NCBI RefSeq assembly: GCF_003967515.1
Contig: NZ_BIFQ01000001.1
Location: 186,001 to 250,000, forward strand
Direction: 5' to 3'
DNA: 64,000 bases
DNA from: Dictyobacter aurantiacus
Lineage (GTDB): Bacteria > Chloroflexota > Ktedonobacteria > Ktedonobacterales > Ktedonobacteraceae
Shown here: in pieces, positions 44,098 to 56,293 of the stretch
How positions within the stretch are numbered: position 1 is the first letter of the stretch
How the letters are laid out: each line of letters begins with the position of its first letter
The notes under the pieces: model-generated
What the model was told of the DNA's origin: nothing
What the model saw: the letters and a program-made list of their open reading frames with translations, nothing else
The model's database searches: none
Translations under genes and position numbers: made by a program

Positions 44098-44137
44098 ATG
44101 GACCCCTTCTTCACTTGGTAGTAAAGAAGAGGTCCAT
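44098..44137 (-). terminator. Stem-loop after the solute-binding protein gene
   Basis: ATGGACC/GGTCCAT with CTTCTT/AAGAAG form a stem of about 13 bp with a small bulge (44098-44111 with 44125-44137), 16 bases after the stop at 44154. Confidence 0.65.
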
Positions 44138-44153
44138 AAATATGATGGCTTAC

Positions 44154-45800
44154 TTATTCCTTGTGGTTCAGAATGGCGACACCAGACCAATCCCCAAAAT
44201 ACAGTCCATCACTATTGAGGAAGACTCCCCGTACCCAGTTGGGAATTAACGCAGCCAACTGCCGATGATCGAGCGGAATGATAACGGCGTTGGAAAGAAG
44301 CTTCTGTTCCGCCTTGTGGTATAAGCTCAGACGGCTCTTACCAGTGGTCATTTCGGCCTGCGCTATCAGGTGATCATAGTCAGCATTGTGCCATTGCGCA
44401 ACATTCTGTTGGGAGCTAGCAAGAAATTTTTCCGCGAAAAAGTAGGGATCAGCTACCTGCGCACTCCAGGATACAAAACCGAATTGCACATCGTGATCGG
44501 TCAGGGCCTGCTGATACGCCTCGTCCTCTAACGGCCTCAAATTAACCTGAATACCCAGGGACTTCTGCCACATACGCTGGAGAGATTGAGCCATCTGCAG
44601 TGAGACCTGTGAATTAGGATAGGTAAACGTTACTGTTGGAAATTTAGACGTATCGGGATAAGCAGTCTTTAAAAGTTGCCGCGCTTTGGAAGTTGCAAAC
44701 ATCGGCTGCTGCTGCTGGTAGCCAGGCATAGACAGAGGAAATAGCGTTTCAGCCGGGGCCACAGAATCTTGCATTACTGTGTGAGCAAATTTCTGCTTAT
44801 CAAGAGACTGGGCCAAAGCCTGACGTACGGAGAGAGAAGTAAAGGGCGCCTTGCTGGTATCAAAAAACAGCGTGTCGGTCTGTAGCTGCTCGGTGCGCAT
44901 AAAACCCGCCAGTTTGACCGCAGGCAACTGATCCTGCTGCGCCAGGTCCCAGTCAAGATCGTACCGACCGGCTCGATTGGCAATATACGCAACACGGGGA
45001 TCATTGACGAAATAAGCGTCGACCTGTTGAATAGTCAGCTTATGTCCATAGTAGTGTGGATTAGGGACCAGCGTCATTTTCACAGCACCGGTCACATCCT
45101 TTACTACAAAAGGTCCCGTACCAAGTCCTTTTTGGGCCGCATCGATAGCCTCAGGTTTAAGGCTATATGAATTCCGATATTTCTGGTTGGTGGGGACAAA
45201 AATTGAATTGGTCAGAGCAGCCAGGAAGTATGGTGTTGGTCGGCTCAGCGTAACCTGAAGCGTATGAGCATCGATAGCCCTGGCACCTACAAGGGTTTGT
45301 GAACGCCCCTCGTGTACATCACGGGCGCCAGCAATAGCATACATCAGACTGGTCACCAACGGTGATTGATTCGCTGGCCGTGCTGCATATGTCCAGGAAT
45401 CGACATAGCTTTGCGCCGTTACAGGACTCCCATCCCCAAACATAAGCCGCGACTTTAAACGAAATATATATTGTTTCTGATCAGCCGAGATCGTCCAGAT
45501 CGCCTGATCTGGAATCACCTGAAAATTCTCGTCGGTACGGACAAGACCGCTATAGAGCATATTCATCAATACTTTTGTGCTGGCATTTTGCTCATCGGTT
45601 GGATTAAAAGAAGGAACATCTGTCATGCCGATCAGAGGTATCGTCAAATTCTGTTGCGCTGCAAGGGTAGGCTTTCCATTGGTAAGCAGCATCGTTCCGC
45701 TTCCAGCGCCACAGCCCGTCAATATTAGAACCGCAACACAAATAAATAGGAGAACAACACCAGACTGGTGTGCGTGTATATACAGGGAACGATGGCACAT
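44154..45800 (-). CDS. Family 5 extracellular solute-binding lipoprotein (oligopeptide type)
   Basis: A 548-residue protein. The signal sequence ends in lipobox ILTGC with Cys30, then IPLIGMTDVPSFNPTDEQNASTKVLMNMLYSGLVRTDENFQVIPDQA, the SBP_bac_5 opening, and GDGSPVTAQSYVDSWTYA, GTGPFVVKD, RQALAQSLDKQ and PLDHRQLAALIPNWVRGV. It should capture peptides or similar solutes for an ABC importer, but no permease or ATPase gene is adjacent, so it must work with transporter genes elsewhere. GAGAGG lies 7 bases before the ATG. It has its own promoter at 45885-45913. Confidence 0.9.
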   Translation of the reverse strand: MCHRSLYIHAHQSGVVLLFICVAVLILTGCGAGSGTMLLTNGKPTLAAQQNLTIPLIGMTDVPSFNPTDEQNASTKVLMNMLYSGLVRTDENFQVIPDQAIWTISADQKQYIFRLKSRLMFGDGSPVTAQSYVDSWTYAARPANQSPLVTSLMYAIAGARDVHEGRSQTLVGARAIDAHTLQVTLSRPTPYFLAALTNSIFVPTNQKYRNSYSLKPEAIDAAQKGLGTGPFVVKDVTGAVKMTLVPNPHYYGHKLTIQQVDAYFVNDPRVAYIANRAGRYDLDWDLAQQDQLPAVKLAGFMRTEQLQTDTLFFDTSKAPFTSLSVRQALAQSLDKQKFAHTVMQDSVAPAETLFPLSMPGYQQQQPMFATSKARQLLKTAYPDTSKFPTVTFTYPNSQVSLQMAQSLQRMWQKSLGIQVNLRPLEDEAYQQALTDHDVQFGFVSWSAQVADPYFFAEKFLASSQQNVAQWHNADYDHLIAQAEMTTGKSRLSLYHKAEQKLLSNAVIIPLDHRQLAALIPNWVRGVFLNSDGLYFGDWSGVAILNHKE

Positions 45801-45990
45801 TCCAGAACCTCTCTTTATCAGTTCTCAATTCAATAAGGACATAATTATCTCTTAAGGCAAGATACAGCATAGATAGCTGTGATCATTATACCGGAGGTTA
45901 CTCATTATGACAAAGGAGGTGATCAAATTAATGTTTAAATAGGATCTATCACCTATCAATTCTGATATACAACATTTAATAACAAGCGAT
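45801..45990. other. Intergenic region between the SBP gene and the rRNA terminator
   Basis: Holds the SBP promoter. On the plus strand 45912-45924 is identical to the 13 bases complementary to the 16S 3' end, AAAGGAGGTGATC, followed by very short frames only (MFK, or an 11-codon frame from 45907). No 5S rRNA is found here. Confidence 0.5.
45885..45913 (-). promoter_or_regulatory. Promoter of the solute-binding protein gene
   Basis: On the minus strand TTGTCA (45913-45908) and TATAAT (45890-45885) are 17 bases apart, giving a leader of about 78 bases before the ATG at 45800. Confidence 0.72.
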
Positions 45991-46024
45991 AAAAAAAGAC
46001 CTTACTTCCTCAGAAGTAAGGTCT
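45990..46024 (-). terminator. rRNA operon terminator
   Basis: AGACCTTACTT (45997-46007) pairs with AAGTAAGGTCT (46014-46024); on the minus strand seven Ts follow. It lies about 120 bases after the 23S end. Confidence 0.88.
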
Positions 46025-46030
46025 CTTAGT

Positions 46031-46102
46031 CTTACGCAACTGCATACCATGTATCCTCAATTTTGCCGAGCCATCAGCCAGTCAGAGACTGAAGCAGAAG
46101 AC
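46031..46102 (-). other. 23S trailer strand of the processing stem
   Basis: Its complement strand matches 49162-49229 over about 65 bases (core GCTCRGCAAAATTGARGATACATGG), so in the precursor RNA the two would pair, with the A/G differences giving G-U pairs. Typical of an RNase III processing stem around 23S. Confidence 0.75.
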
Positions 46103-46141
46103 ACGCATCGCATGCGTCCACGATGAAGATACTGTGTGGTG

Positions 46142-49100
<2,959 letters not shown>

Positions 49101-49161
49101 TCTACGTCTCTTTATCATGGTCTATGAATGCTTTGACTTATTCTTTGCGAGAATAAATCGA

Positions 49162-49229
49162 TCCTCTGCTTCAACTCTGGCTGACCTTATCGCTCAGCAA
49201 AATTGAAGATACATGGTATTCAGTTGTGA
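49162..49229 (-). other. 23S leader strand of the processing stem
   Basis: Partner of 46031-46102. The two are inverted copies with scattered A/G changes that preserve pairing, as expected of a stem under selection. Confidence 0.75.
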
Positions 49230-49280
49230 AGGTGCACTGTTGTGGCTCTCGCCACACGCTTGCCGCCTGCGGCGGCGCGC

Positions 49281-49447
49281 GGAAGAGGGAGAAGATCCTA
49301 GGGGACACCCCCAGACCCCTGGCATGGGGACTGCCGTCCCCCTGCACCCCCTGGTGCGCTGTGCGCAAGAGGGAAAAATACTGGGAAAACATCCCCACAC
49401 CTCTGGTATGGAAACGGTCATTCCCTGCACCCCCTGGTGCGCATGGT
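49281..49447 (-). repeat. Two-unit imperfect tandem repeat in the rRNA spacer
   Basis: Unit 1 (49281-49364) and unit 2 (49365-49447) share GCGNAAGAGGGA at their start and CCCTGCACCCCCTGGTGCGC at their end, with a CC(A/C)CA...CC(T/C)CTGG middle. Each holds small dyads. Confidence 0.7.
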
Positions 49448-49547
49448 TGCGTGTTGCGGTGGTTGTACCCCAACAGCTCAAGAGTGGAAACCAGCGTCGC
49501 TTCTGGCAACGCACATCGTACCAATGTCCTGGTCGACCTGGAAGTGG

Positions 49548-49586
49548 AACACGCTTAGATGTCTGAAGTGTCTTCAGACGCGTGTT
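49548..49586 (-). other. Hairpin immediately after 16S
   Basis: AACACGC and GCGTGTT enclose GTCTGAAG TGT CTTCAGAC, an uninterrupted 8-bp inner stem. It starts about 12 bases beyond the 16S end and may guide 3' processing. Confidence 0.6.
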
Positions 49587-49595
49587 CAAGCTCCC

Positions 49596-51076
<1,481 letters not shown>

Positions 51077-51359
51077 AATTGTTTATCTGAACATCGCGCT
51101 CAGCGAGCGGATGTGCAATTGCATGTGAATTGCGATCATGGCCAAGTTACATAACATTGGCTTGTTTCGCAGATTATTATGGATACTTGATGGTGATCAT
51201 CAAGCCTCCGAATTGACAGGAACTGGTTCGTTGTGTTGTTGTTCCAGTTGCTGTTCTGCTTTCCACTCTTCAGTTGTCAAGGTACTGAGTCAACAAAACC
51301 GGAGTTTTGTTCTCGGACAGGCGGTTGGTGTTTTTTCGTTCGCTTGTCTCGTGTGCTGT

Positions 51360-51388
51360 AGTATCGCATATCCGTTGTGCTTTGTCAA
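51360..51388 (-). promoter_or_regulatory. rRNA promoter P2
   Basis: On the minus strand TTGACA (51388-51383) and GATACT (51365-51360) are 17 bases apart, about 280 bases before 16S. Confidence 0.7.
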
Positions 51389-51628
51389 GCGGTTCTGGGA
51401 CCACTTTTGCGAGCCGTCCGAAATCTCGTTGCTCGTCCCGGTTCCGCTGGGAACCACCATCAAAAACGGCCTGAAACGCTCACGGACGCGGTGCTTCCGC
51501 GTTGGATAATTCAGAAGGGGAAGTTGATCCCGGAGGCGCTACCTTACCGTAGCACAGCTGCGATACGAGAACAGGAGCACCCACGTATAGTGAGGTGGGT
51601 GATTGTTTCGTTTGTTGACAGCTCAATG

Positions 51629-51657
51629 ATTATGCCATAGCTATCCCGCGCTGTCAA
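51629..51657 (-). promoter_or_regulatory. rRNA promoter P1
   Basis: On the minus strand TTGACA (51657-51652) and CATAAT (51634-51629) are 17 bases apart. It begins 35 bases beyond the tyrA stop. Confidence 0.75.
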
Positions 51658-51691
51658 GCCTTTTTGAGAGAAAAAATAAAGTGTTGGGTTA

Positions 51692-52561
51692 TTACTTCTC
51701 AGAAGAATGCGATGCATGCCATTGCTGTCGTTGTTGCTGGGTTCTGGCAAATGATTCGTCTATATGTTTGTCGTGCCTGACAATATGATCGCGTAGCTCA
51801 GAAAGCTTTAAAACATATATATCCAACCAGCGCACAATAGCATCACTATTCGTCAGGCAGATATCACGGTACATCTCGGGATTGCCAGCAGCCAGCCGCG
51901 TAACATCTCGAAAACCAGACGAGGCCAGCAATGAGGCATCCCCCCAGGTTGGGTCATCAGCAACAGTAGCCATGAGGGCGGTTGCAGCCAGAAATGGGAG
52001 ATGGCTGATGCCAGCTACCAACCCATCATGTTCCGCCGGATCCAGGAAACGTAGACGAGCGCCAAGGGTTTCGACTAAGGTAACAACCATGCTTACGGCT
52101 GTCGCCGGAGTGTGGCTGGTTGGCGTCAGGCAGTAAATGCAATCTTTGAATAGATCGGCATCAGCGACCGCCACACCACTCATCTCTTTTCCCGCCATGG
52201 GATGCCCACCAACAAAAAAGGCGTGCTCGGGCAAAAATTCTTCGGCCCAGTTGATGACCTGGGATTTTGTGCTGGAAACATCCGTAACCACGGTGCCCGG
52301 CGTTAATACGGGAGCAATCGTTTGCAATAGGGATCGTACCGCGCCAACAGGTGTCGCCAGGATAACCAGGTCAGATCCTTTCACCGCATCCACTATGCTC
52401 TCATAGGCCTGATCGATTGCTCCAACTTTAGAAGCCTGCGCGCTTACTCCACGACCCAGGTCATAACCCGCAATCTGCTTCACCGCGTTCGCTTTGCGCA
52501 AGGCTAACCCAATCGAACCGCCAATTAACCCCAGACCGATAATGCTTACCTTATTAAACAT
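51692..52561 (-). CDS. tyrA: Prephenate dehydrogenase
   Basis: A 289-residue enzyme of tyrosine synthesis that oxidatively decarboxylates prephenate. The NAD motif IIGLGLIGGSIGLAL (residues 7-21), the DVSSTK segment near 93, GGHPMAGKEMSGV near 117-129 and the ISHLPFLAATAL helix near 185 (with the catalytic His) are conserved. No ACT domain follows, so allosteric tyrosine control in cis is unlikely. AAGGAG lies 8 bases before the ATG. It lies just upstream of the rRNA promoter on the same strand, with no other aromatic pathway gene around. Confidence 0.92.
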   Translation of the reverse strand: MFNKVSIIGLGLIGGSIGLALRKANAVKQIAGYDLGRGVSAQASKVGAIDQAYESIVDAVKGSDLVILATPVGAVRSLLQTIAPVLTPGTVVTDVSSTKSQVINWAEEFLPEHAFFVGGHPMAGKEMSGVAVADADLFKDCIYCLTPTSHTPATAVSMVVTLVETLGARLRFLDPAEHDGLVAGISHLPFLAATALMATVADDPTWGDASLLASSGFRDVTRLAAGNPEMYRDICLTNSDAIVRWLDIYVLKLSELRDHIVRHDKHIDESFARTQQQRQQWHASHSSEK

Positions 52562-52673
52562 AACAAAGCACTCCTTCTCGCACCGTAAATCTCAAACCCC
52601 ACACGTTCCCAATATGAATTGAGTGCCATTATACTAAAATGGCACCCAAAAGCATAGAGGAAGCGAACACCAC

Positions 52674-53429
52674 TTAAAAGAGAGGAGATAGATGCCAGAA
52701 TTGAAGATGTTCGCATACGCCATTTAGAGCAAGTGCTCCCGCATAATGCGGATCCGCAGGAAGCGCATAGAGTGTCCAGTGGCTCACAGATTGGGGATCC
52801 TCCCGACAATCCAGCAAGCGGGGATCTTGATCAGGCAGTAATGTAACGTCAAAGGAATCCAGTGGAATCGATAGGCCCTTGCCACGTGCCTTGATATAGG
52901 CCTCTTTCCTGGTCCAACCCGCGAAAAAAGCTTGCATTTTTTGTTCAATCGACATCGCCTGGAGCTGCGCTTTTTCTACGGGTGAGAAATAATGCTCTGC
53001 CAATTCTTCGTATTCAATATTAGTACGCATATACTCTACATCAATGCCAACACGATTAATATATGTGAAGGCGTAGACAATGGTGGTATGTGAATGGGCC
53101 AGATTAAAATAGAGTGGAAGGGATAAGTCATTGGAGGCTAAATCAGGCTTGCCAAATTCGTTGTAGCATAACATGATCATTGACGGGTCAAGCGCACAGT
53201 ATCGCCCCAGTAATACCCGTAGCACCCCCCGAGCGATAATGGAACAGTTGCGGTCCCGCTCAAAGTAAAATTTCTGCGCTCGTGCTTGCTCGTCTGGACT
53301 TAAGAAAGCACGCAGTTGTGGTAGCGAAGCAAGCCACTCGTCAACAAAAACGCGCCAGACGTGGATCTCGTCAGGCTTCAAAACCACTGCTGGAGGTGAC
53401 TGTGTCCATGCTCTTTCCAACTTTACCAT
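52674..53429 (-). CDS. 4'-phosphopantetheinyl transferase (Sfp type)
   Basis: About 250 residues. YNEFGKPDL, FNLAHSH, VGIDVEYMR and FFAGWTRKEAYIKARGKGL are the ordered motifs of the Sfp superfamily, with the Mg2+-binding Asp/Glu (GIDVE) and the WxxKEA helix. It moves phosphopantetheine from CoA onto carrier proteins of polyketide, nonribosomal peptide or fatty acid synthases. ATG 53429 fits the usual length and lies beyond a strong terminator at 53455; an open frame continues 35 codons further to 53534, but across that terminator. Its own ribosome-binding site is weak. No synthase gene is adjacent. Confidence 0.9.
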   Translation of the reverse strand: MVKLERAWTQSPPAVVLKPDEIHVWRVFVDEWLASLPQLRAFLSPDEQARAQKFYFERDRNCSIIARGVLRVLLGRYCALDPSMIMLCYNEFGKPDLASNDLSLPLYFNLAHSHTTIVYAFTYINRVGIDVEYMRTNIEYEELAEHYFSPVEKAQLQAMSIEQKMQAFFAGWTRKEAYIKARGKGLSIPLDSFDVTLLPDQDPRLLDCREDPQSVSHWTLYALPADPHYAGALALNGVCEHLQFWHLSPLF

Positions 53430-53454
53430 CCTTTGGCTCGCTGGCTTTGTCAAA

Positions 53455-53496
53455 CAAAAAAGGAGGGCACGAGCATCCCAACTCCATGCCCCCTTT
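53455..53496 (-). terminator. Intrinsic terminator after the 262-residue protein gene
   Basis: On the minus strand AAAAGGGGGCATG pairs with CGTGCCCTCCTTTT (one bulge) and is followed by TTTTTTGTTTG, about 40 bases after the stop at 53535. Confidence 0.78.
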
Positions 53497-53534
53497 TCAC
53501 AGAGAGAAGCCGGTATAGTTCGCAGTTGCAGCAA

Positions 53535-54323
53535 TTAAAAATACACTAATTCTTCTAACCATTCTTCCGATTGAGGCCCGATGGCTTCCACTAACATATT
53601 TGTAACCTGATCACTTAACAACTCGGACTGTTCGGTCCGGTAAAGGTTCAAAAAGCGCTGTATCAGTGAAATATCGTAACGAGCTAGCAGGTCTGATGCC
53701 AGTTGTTCAAGCAGAAGTTCATAGGTAAGATACTCCTCTGGCGTTGTGTCATCGTACCAATCAAAGCCTCGCACCGTTACCGGCGTCTTTCCATCAGCTT
53801 CCGGCTCAAAAGCTTCGCTATATTGCTCGTGCAGATCTTTATTGACCACTCCCTGGACCCCATCAAGCTGCTGTGAAAGCCAGAGGGCGATAAACTTAAA
53901 CTGCCACTCATCCGCCCACAATGGCGTCACTTCTGGCCAAGGACGAGGATCGTCTTCGAGGTAAGCGACCGTTAGCTCATGGTACAGCATAAAAGCGAAC
54001 TTTTCCGGCGTAATATCTCCAAAAATTGGATCAAGCTCGGTTGGCACAACTAGCGTCGGCGGGGTAGTGAGATCAGTTATATATGGATGAGGCGCATCAA
54101 CCTCTTCAGATTCACTATGAGGCACCAGCGGCCAGTCCTCCATATCAACCAGCAAAACTTCAAAATCAGGCAGGTCAATATGAAGAAGATTAGAGAGCCG
54201 CTTGCCAGCCAGATCAATCTTTTCAGTTACCTGGCGAGCAAGCACCTCCTCACTCGCCGGATAATAGATAGTGAACGGCTCGTTCAGCGTCTCATAACGG
54301 TCATAGGGAAAGAGCATGGGCAC
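53535..54323 (-). CDS. Unrecognised acidic protein with a degenerate HExxH-like site
   Basis: A 262-residue, strongly acidic protein with no membrane segment. The region YHELTVAYLEDDPRPWPEVTPLWADEWQFKFIALWL (from about 114) recalls gluzincin-type peptidases (HELxH...E), but the second His is Val118, so it is either inactive or only a resemblance. Flanking sequences (NEPFTIYYP, FEVLLVDMEDWPLVP, NLYRTEQSELLSDQ) match no family I know. A GTG at 54323 with AAAGG 8 bases upstream is used; an ATG two codons later is the alternative. It follows the GTPase gene by 3 bases, so the two form an operon and may act together. Confidence 0.6.
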   Translation of the reverse strand: MPMLFPYDRYETLNEPFTIYYPASEEVLARQVTEKIDLAGKRLSNLLHIDLPDFEVLLVDMEDWPLVPHSESEEVDAPHPYITDLTTPPTLVVPTELDPIFGDITPEKFAFMLYHELTVAYLEDDPRPWPEVTPLWADEWQFKFIALWLSQQLDGVQGVVNKDLHEQYSEAFEPEADGKTPVTVRGFDWYDDTTPEEYLTYELLLEQLASDLLARYDISLIQRFLNLYRTEQSELLSDQVTNMLVEAIGPQSEEWLEELVYF

Positions 54324-54326
54324 GGC

Positions 54327-55562
54327 TTAAGCCTTTCCTTCTTCCAGAAGTCTGCGGTCAGATTCCTGTACTAATGGTTCTGATTTGCCTGTTTCTATTT
54401 CTTTTATCATCTGCTCCTTTAGATCTTGTGGACTGGTATCCTTGCGGAAGCGATGATAGAAGCTTTTATACAGTTGTTGCAAGCGTTTCGGGCTCAACTG
54501 CTTGTTCTCTTCATAATACTCAAGTGCAACCTGACCAATGGACCAGGTAGCGGCGCCCGCTATAGCACCGGCCACGAAGTCTCCTCCAAACGGAACGGCT
54601 TTAGCAGCCTGTTGGGCCAGGTAACGCAATCCCAGGCCACCGGCAATCGTGGCGATCAATTCACGCGCATGCTTTCTGGAGTCTGCGCTATCCATCTGCT
54701 CGCCATATAGCGCGGCCAGGCGCAATACCAGGCGAATCTGCGTACCAAGCAGGATAGGAATATCAACAAACGGAATTGGCTCCAAACCAGCCGCCAGGCT
54801 AACCAGAGTTGAATTGCGAATGATACGCTGGGCGGCCGCACGCCGGTAAGCAGGCAACTCTCGTCCAATCGCCAGAGCGGCTTCAGGACTCGATTCAATG
54901 ATAACCGGTATCAGTTCTTCAGCGATATTTGCACCAGTCTTGGCTGACACTGGAATGACGCCGGGCGCTTCAAGCTGTACGGCAACTTCTGTTGCCAGTT
55001 GATCACCACCCTCACCACCTCTAAGCTCATCGATTTTGTTGACCGCGACGATCGTTGGTTTGTCAAAACGCTTGATCACGTTATACAACTCACGATCGGC
55101 TGCCTGCAAGCCCTTCGATGCATCGATCAAAAACACAATTACACTGGCCTGATCCATGCCACTCTCCATCACATCGGGCAAGTGCCCCGGGGTATCCACA
55201 AGGGTGAACGGACCAAAGTCGGTACGCACCAGGGTGCGGGTCGTACCGGCCTGTGAAGAGGCAGGAGAAAGGTTTTGCCCCTTCAAAGTGTTAAACAGTG
55301 TGCTTTTACCTGTATTTGGTTGTCCAACAATAACAACAGTATTGTTCAGGTTCTCTAACACTTCTTGCTGGGCCAGATTCCAATTGACCGCCTTCATCAA
55401 GCCTTGCACCATCGAGATATTCGCTGGCAGATTCCGCAGGGTGTGCAGCCCTAGCTCTTTAAAATTCTTGGGCTGTTTCCGTTCACGTAAAATGCTGGCA
55501 GCCAGGTCTTTTCTCAGCTTTTCCCTGTCAGCATTTGCATTGGTGAATTTTTTATTAGCCAC
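54327..55562 (-). CDS. Era-like GTPase with C-terminal DUF697-like region
   Basis: A 411-residue protein. A Ras-like GTPase domain spans about 75-235: G1 GQPNTGKST (80-88), G3 DTPGH (123-127), G4 NKID (175-178), G5 SAK (206-208). Then a hydrophobic helical part (about 255-370: LVSLAAGLEPIPFVDIPILLGTQIRLVLRLAALYG, FGGDFVAGAIAGAATWSIG) resembles DUF697, a membrane-associating region of YcjX/YcjF-type and related GTPases. It probably works at the membrane in stress response or envelope upkeep, but this is inferred. GTG 55562 follows GGAAGG by 9 bases. The next gene starts 3 bases after its stop. Confidence 0.82.
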   Translation of the reverse strand: MANKKFTNANADREKLRKDLAASILRERKQPKNFKELGLHTLRNLPANISMVQGLMKAVNWNLAQQEVLENLNNTVVIVGQPNTGKSTLFNTLKGQNLSPASSQAGTTRTLVRTDFGPFTLVDTPGHLPDVMESGMDQASVIVFLIDASKGLQAADRELYNVIKRFDKPTIVAVNKIDELRGGEGGDQLATEVAVQLEAPGVIPVSAKTGANIAEELIPVIIESSPEAALAIGRELPAYRRAAAQRIIRNSTLVSLAAGLEPIPFVDIPILLGTQIRLVLRLAALYGEQMDSADSRKHARELIATIAGGLGLRYLAQQAAKAVPFGGDFVAGAIAGAATWSIGQVALEYYEENKQLSPKRLQQLYKSFYHRFRKDTSPQDLKEQMIKEIETGKSEPLVQESDRRLLEEGKA

Positions 55563-56013
55563 GCTCAACTTCCTTCCCTGACATCATTTACGAGACTTCT
55601 ATAAAACAATATGACGTGCGTACAAACTCGCTGTCTGTGCCCGCTGGTTATGTTCAGCAACACAGTTTACAACAATAGTACGAGCGTCTATAAGAGTGCG
55701 TTTCATATAACTTACGACATACTGCATAATTCCCATCCACAGATCCCTTAGAGAAATATTTCTCCCCTGATTCTAACATACTGCACAGCTTTTAGACCAT
55801 GATATTTTCCACCTTACCCCATACGGTATGAATGCAATAAGAGCAGAGCTGGCAGAACACCTTCTCTCCTATCTGCGGTCGCACAGGCAAATTATGAGTC
55901 ACGTACAGCTATTCTTGACATGTAAGCCTATTTTCTGACATAATCGGACCTGTAGAATGACATTTCAATCAGCGACACTCCGTCTCATTACATTTTCGTT
56001 ATAGAGGCAATAT
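55563..56013. other. Divergent intergenic region
   Basis: About 450 bases between the GTPase gene and the 92-residue gene. It holds the promoter at 55915-55944 for the rightward genes. The leftward promoter is not clear. Nothing else is recognised. Confidence 0.45.
55915..55944 (+). promoter_or_regulatory. Promoter for the 92-residue gene and nth
   Basis: TTGACA (55915-55920) and CATAAT (55939-55944) are 18 bases apart, about 70 bases before ATG 56014. Confidence 0.68.
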
Positions 56014-56292
56014 ATGCAGAATACACCGATGCGCAATGATCCAGCAGAGCAAGATTATGTGGCTGGCTTTGAGCGTATTATGTGGTTGTCAGAACAGGCC
56101 AGACTTCATGGTTGGCGCTTAAGTGATCGCCAGCTTATTCACGAAATCGTACAGCGCGAACGAGCTGCCCGCATCAGTGAGAAGAGCTCTCTCCCCATTA
56201 TCGGGTCTGAAGTCCGATCCGCGGCCTGGAATCGGGGTCAGGCCGACGCGTTACGCAATCTGCTACGCGCCCAGCGTGAAAACAATAAGTAA
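56014..56292 (+). CDS. Unrecognised 92-residue protein upstream of nth
   Basis: A small charged, helical protein: FERIMWLSEQARLHGWRLSDRQLIHEIVQRERAARI, then SEVRSAAWNRGQADALRNLLRAQRE. No motif is known to me. AGAGG lies 7 bases before the ATG, and the stop TAA is one base before the nth ATG, so both are translated together. That pairing suggests a repair-related or accessory role, which is inference only. Confidence 0.7.
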   Translation: MQNTPMRNDPAEQDYVAGFERIMWLSEQARLHGWRLSDRQLIHEIVQRERAARISEKSSLPIIGSEVRSAAWNRGQADALRNLLRAQRENNK

Positions 56293-56293
56293 T

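Larger units (their letters stand above)
51077..51691 (-). other. rRNA operon leader region
   Basis: About 615 bases upstream of 16S with two promoters (51629-51657 and 51360-51388). The segment 51234-51278 pairs with the 16S trailer at 49471-49522 (GAAGAGTGGAAAGCAG against CTGGTTTCCACTCTT), the 16S processing stem. A 123-codon plus-strand frame at 51138-51509 is antisense to this leader and is not called. Confidence 0.7.

Noticed and set aside
46023..46141. Possible 5S rRNA after 23S
   Set aside because: None of the conserved 5S segments is present; the sequence is the trailer strand of the 23S stem.
49171..49589. Long frames on both strands in the 16S-23S spacer
   Set aside because: They read through the tandem repeat and the processing stems of the rRNA precursor; composition is not protein-like.
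51138..51509. 123-codon plus-strand frame antisense to the rRNA leader
   Set aside because: It lies across promoter P2 and the 16S processing stem and lacks a ribosome-binding site.
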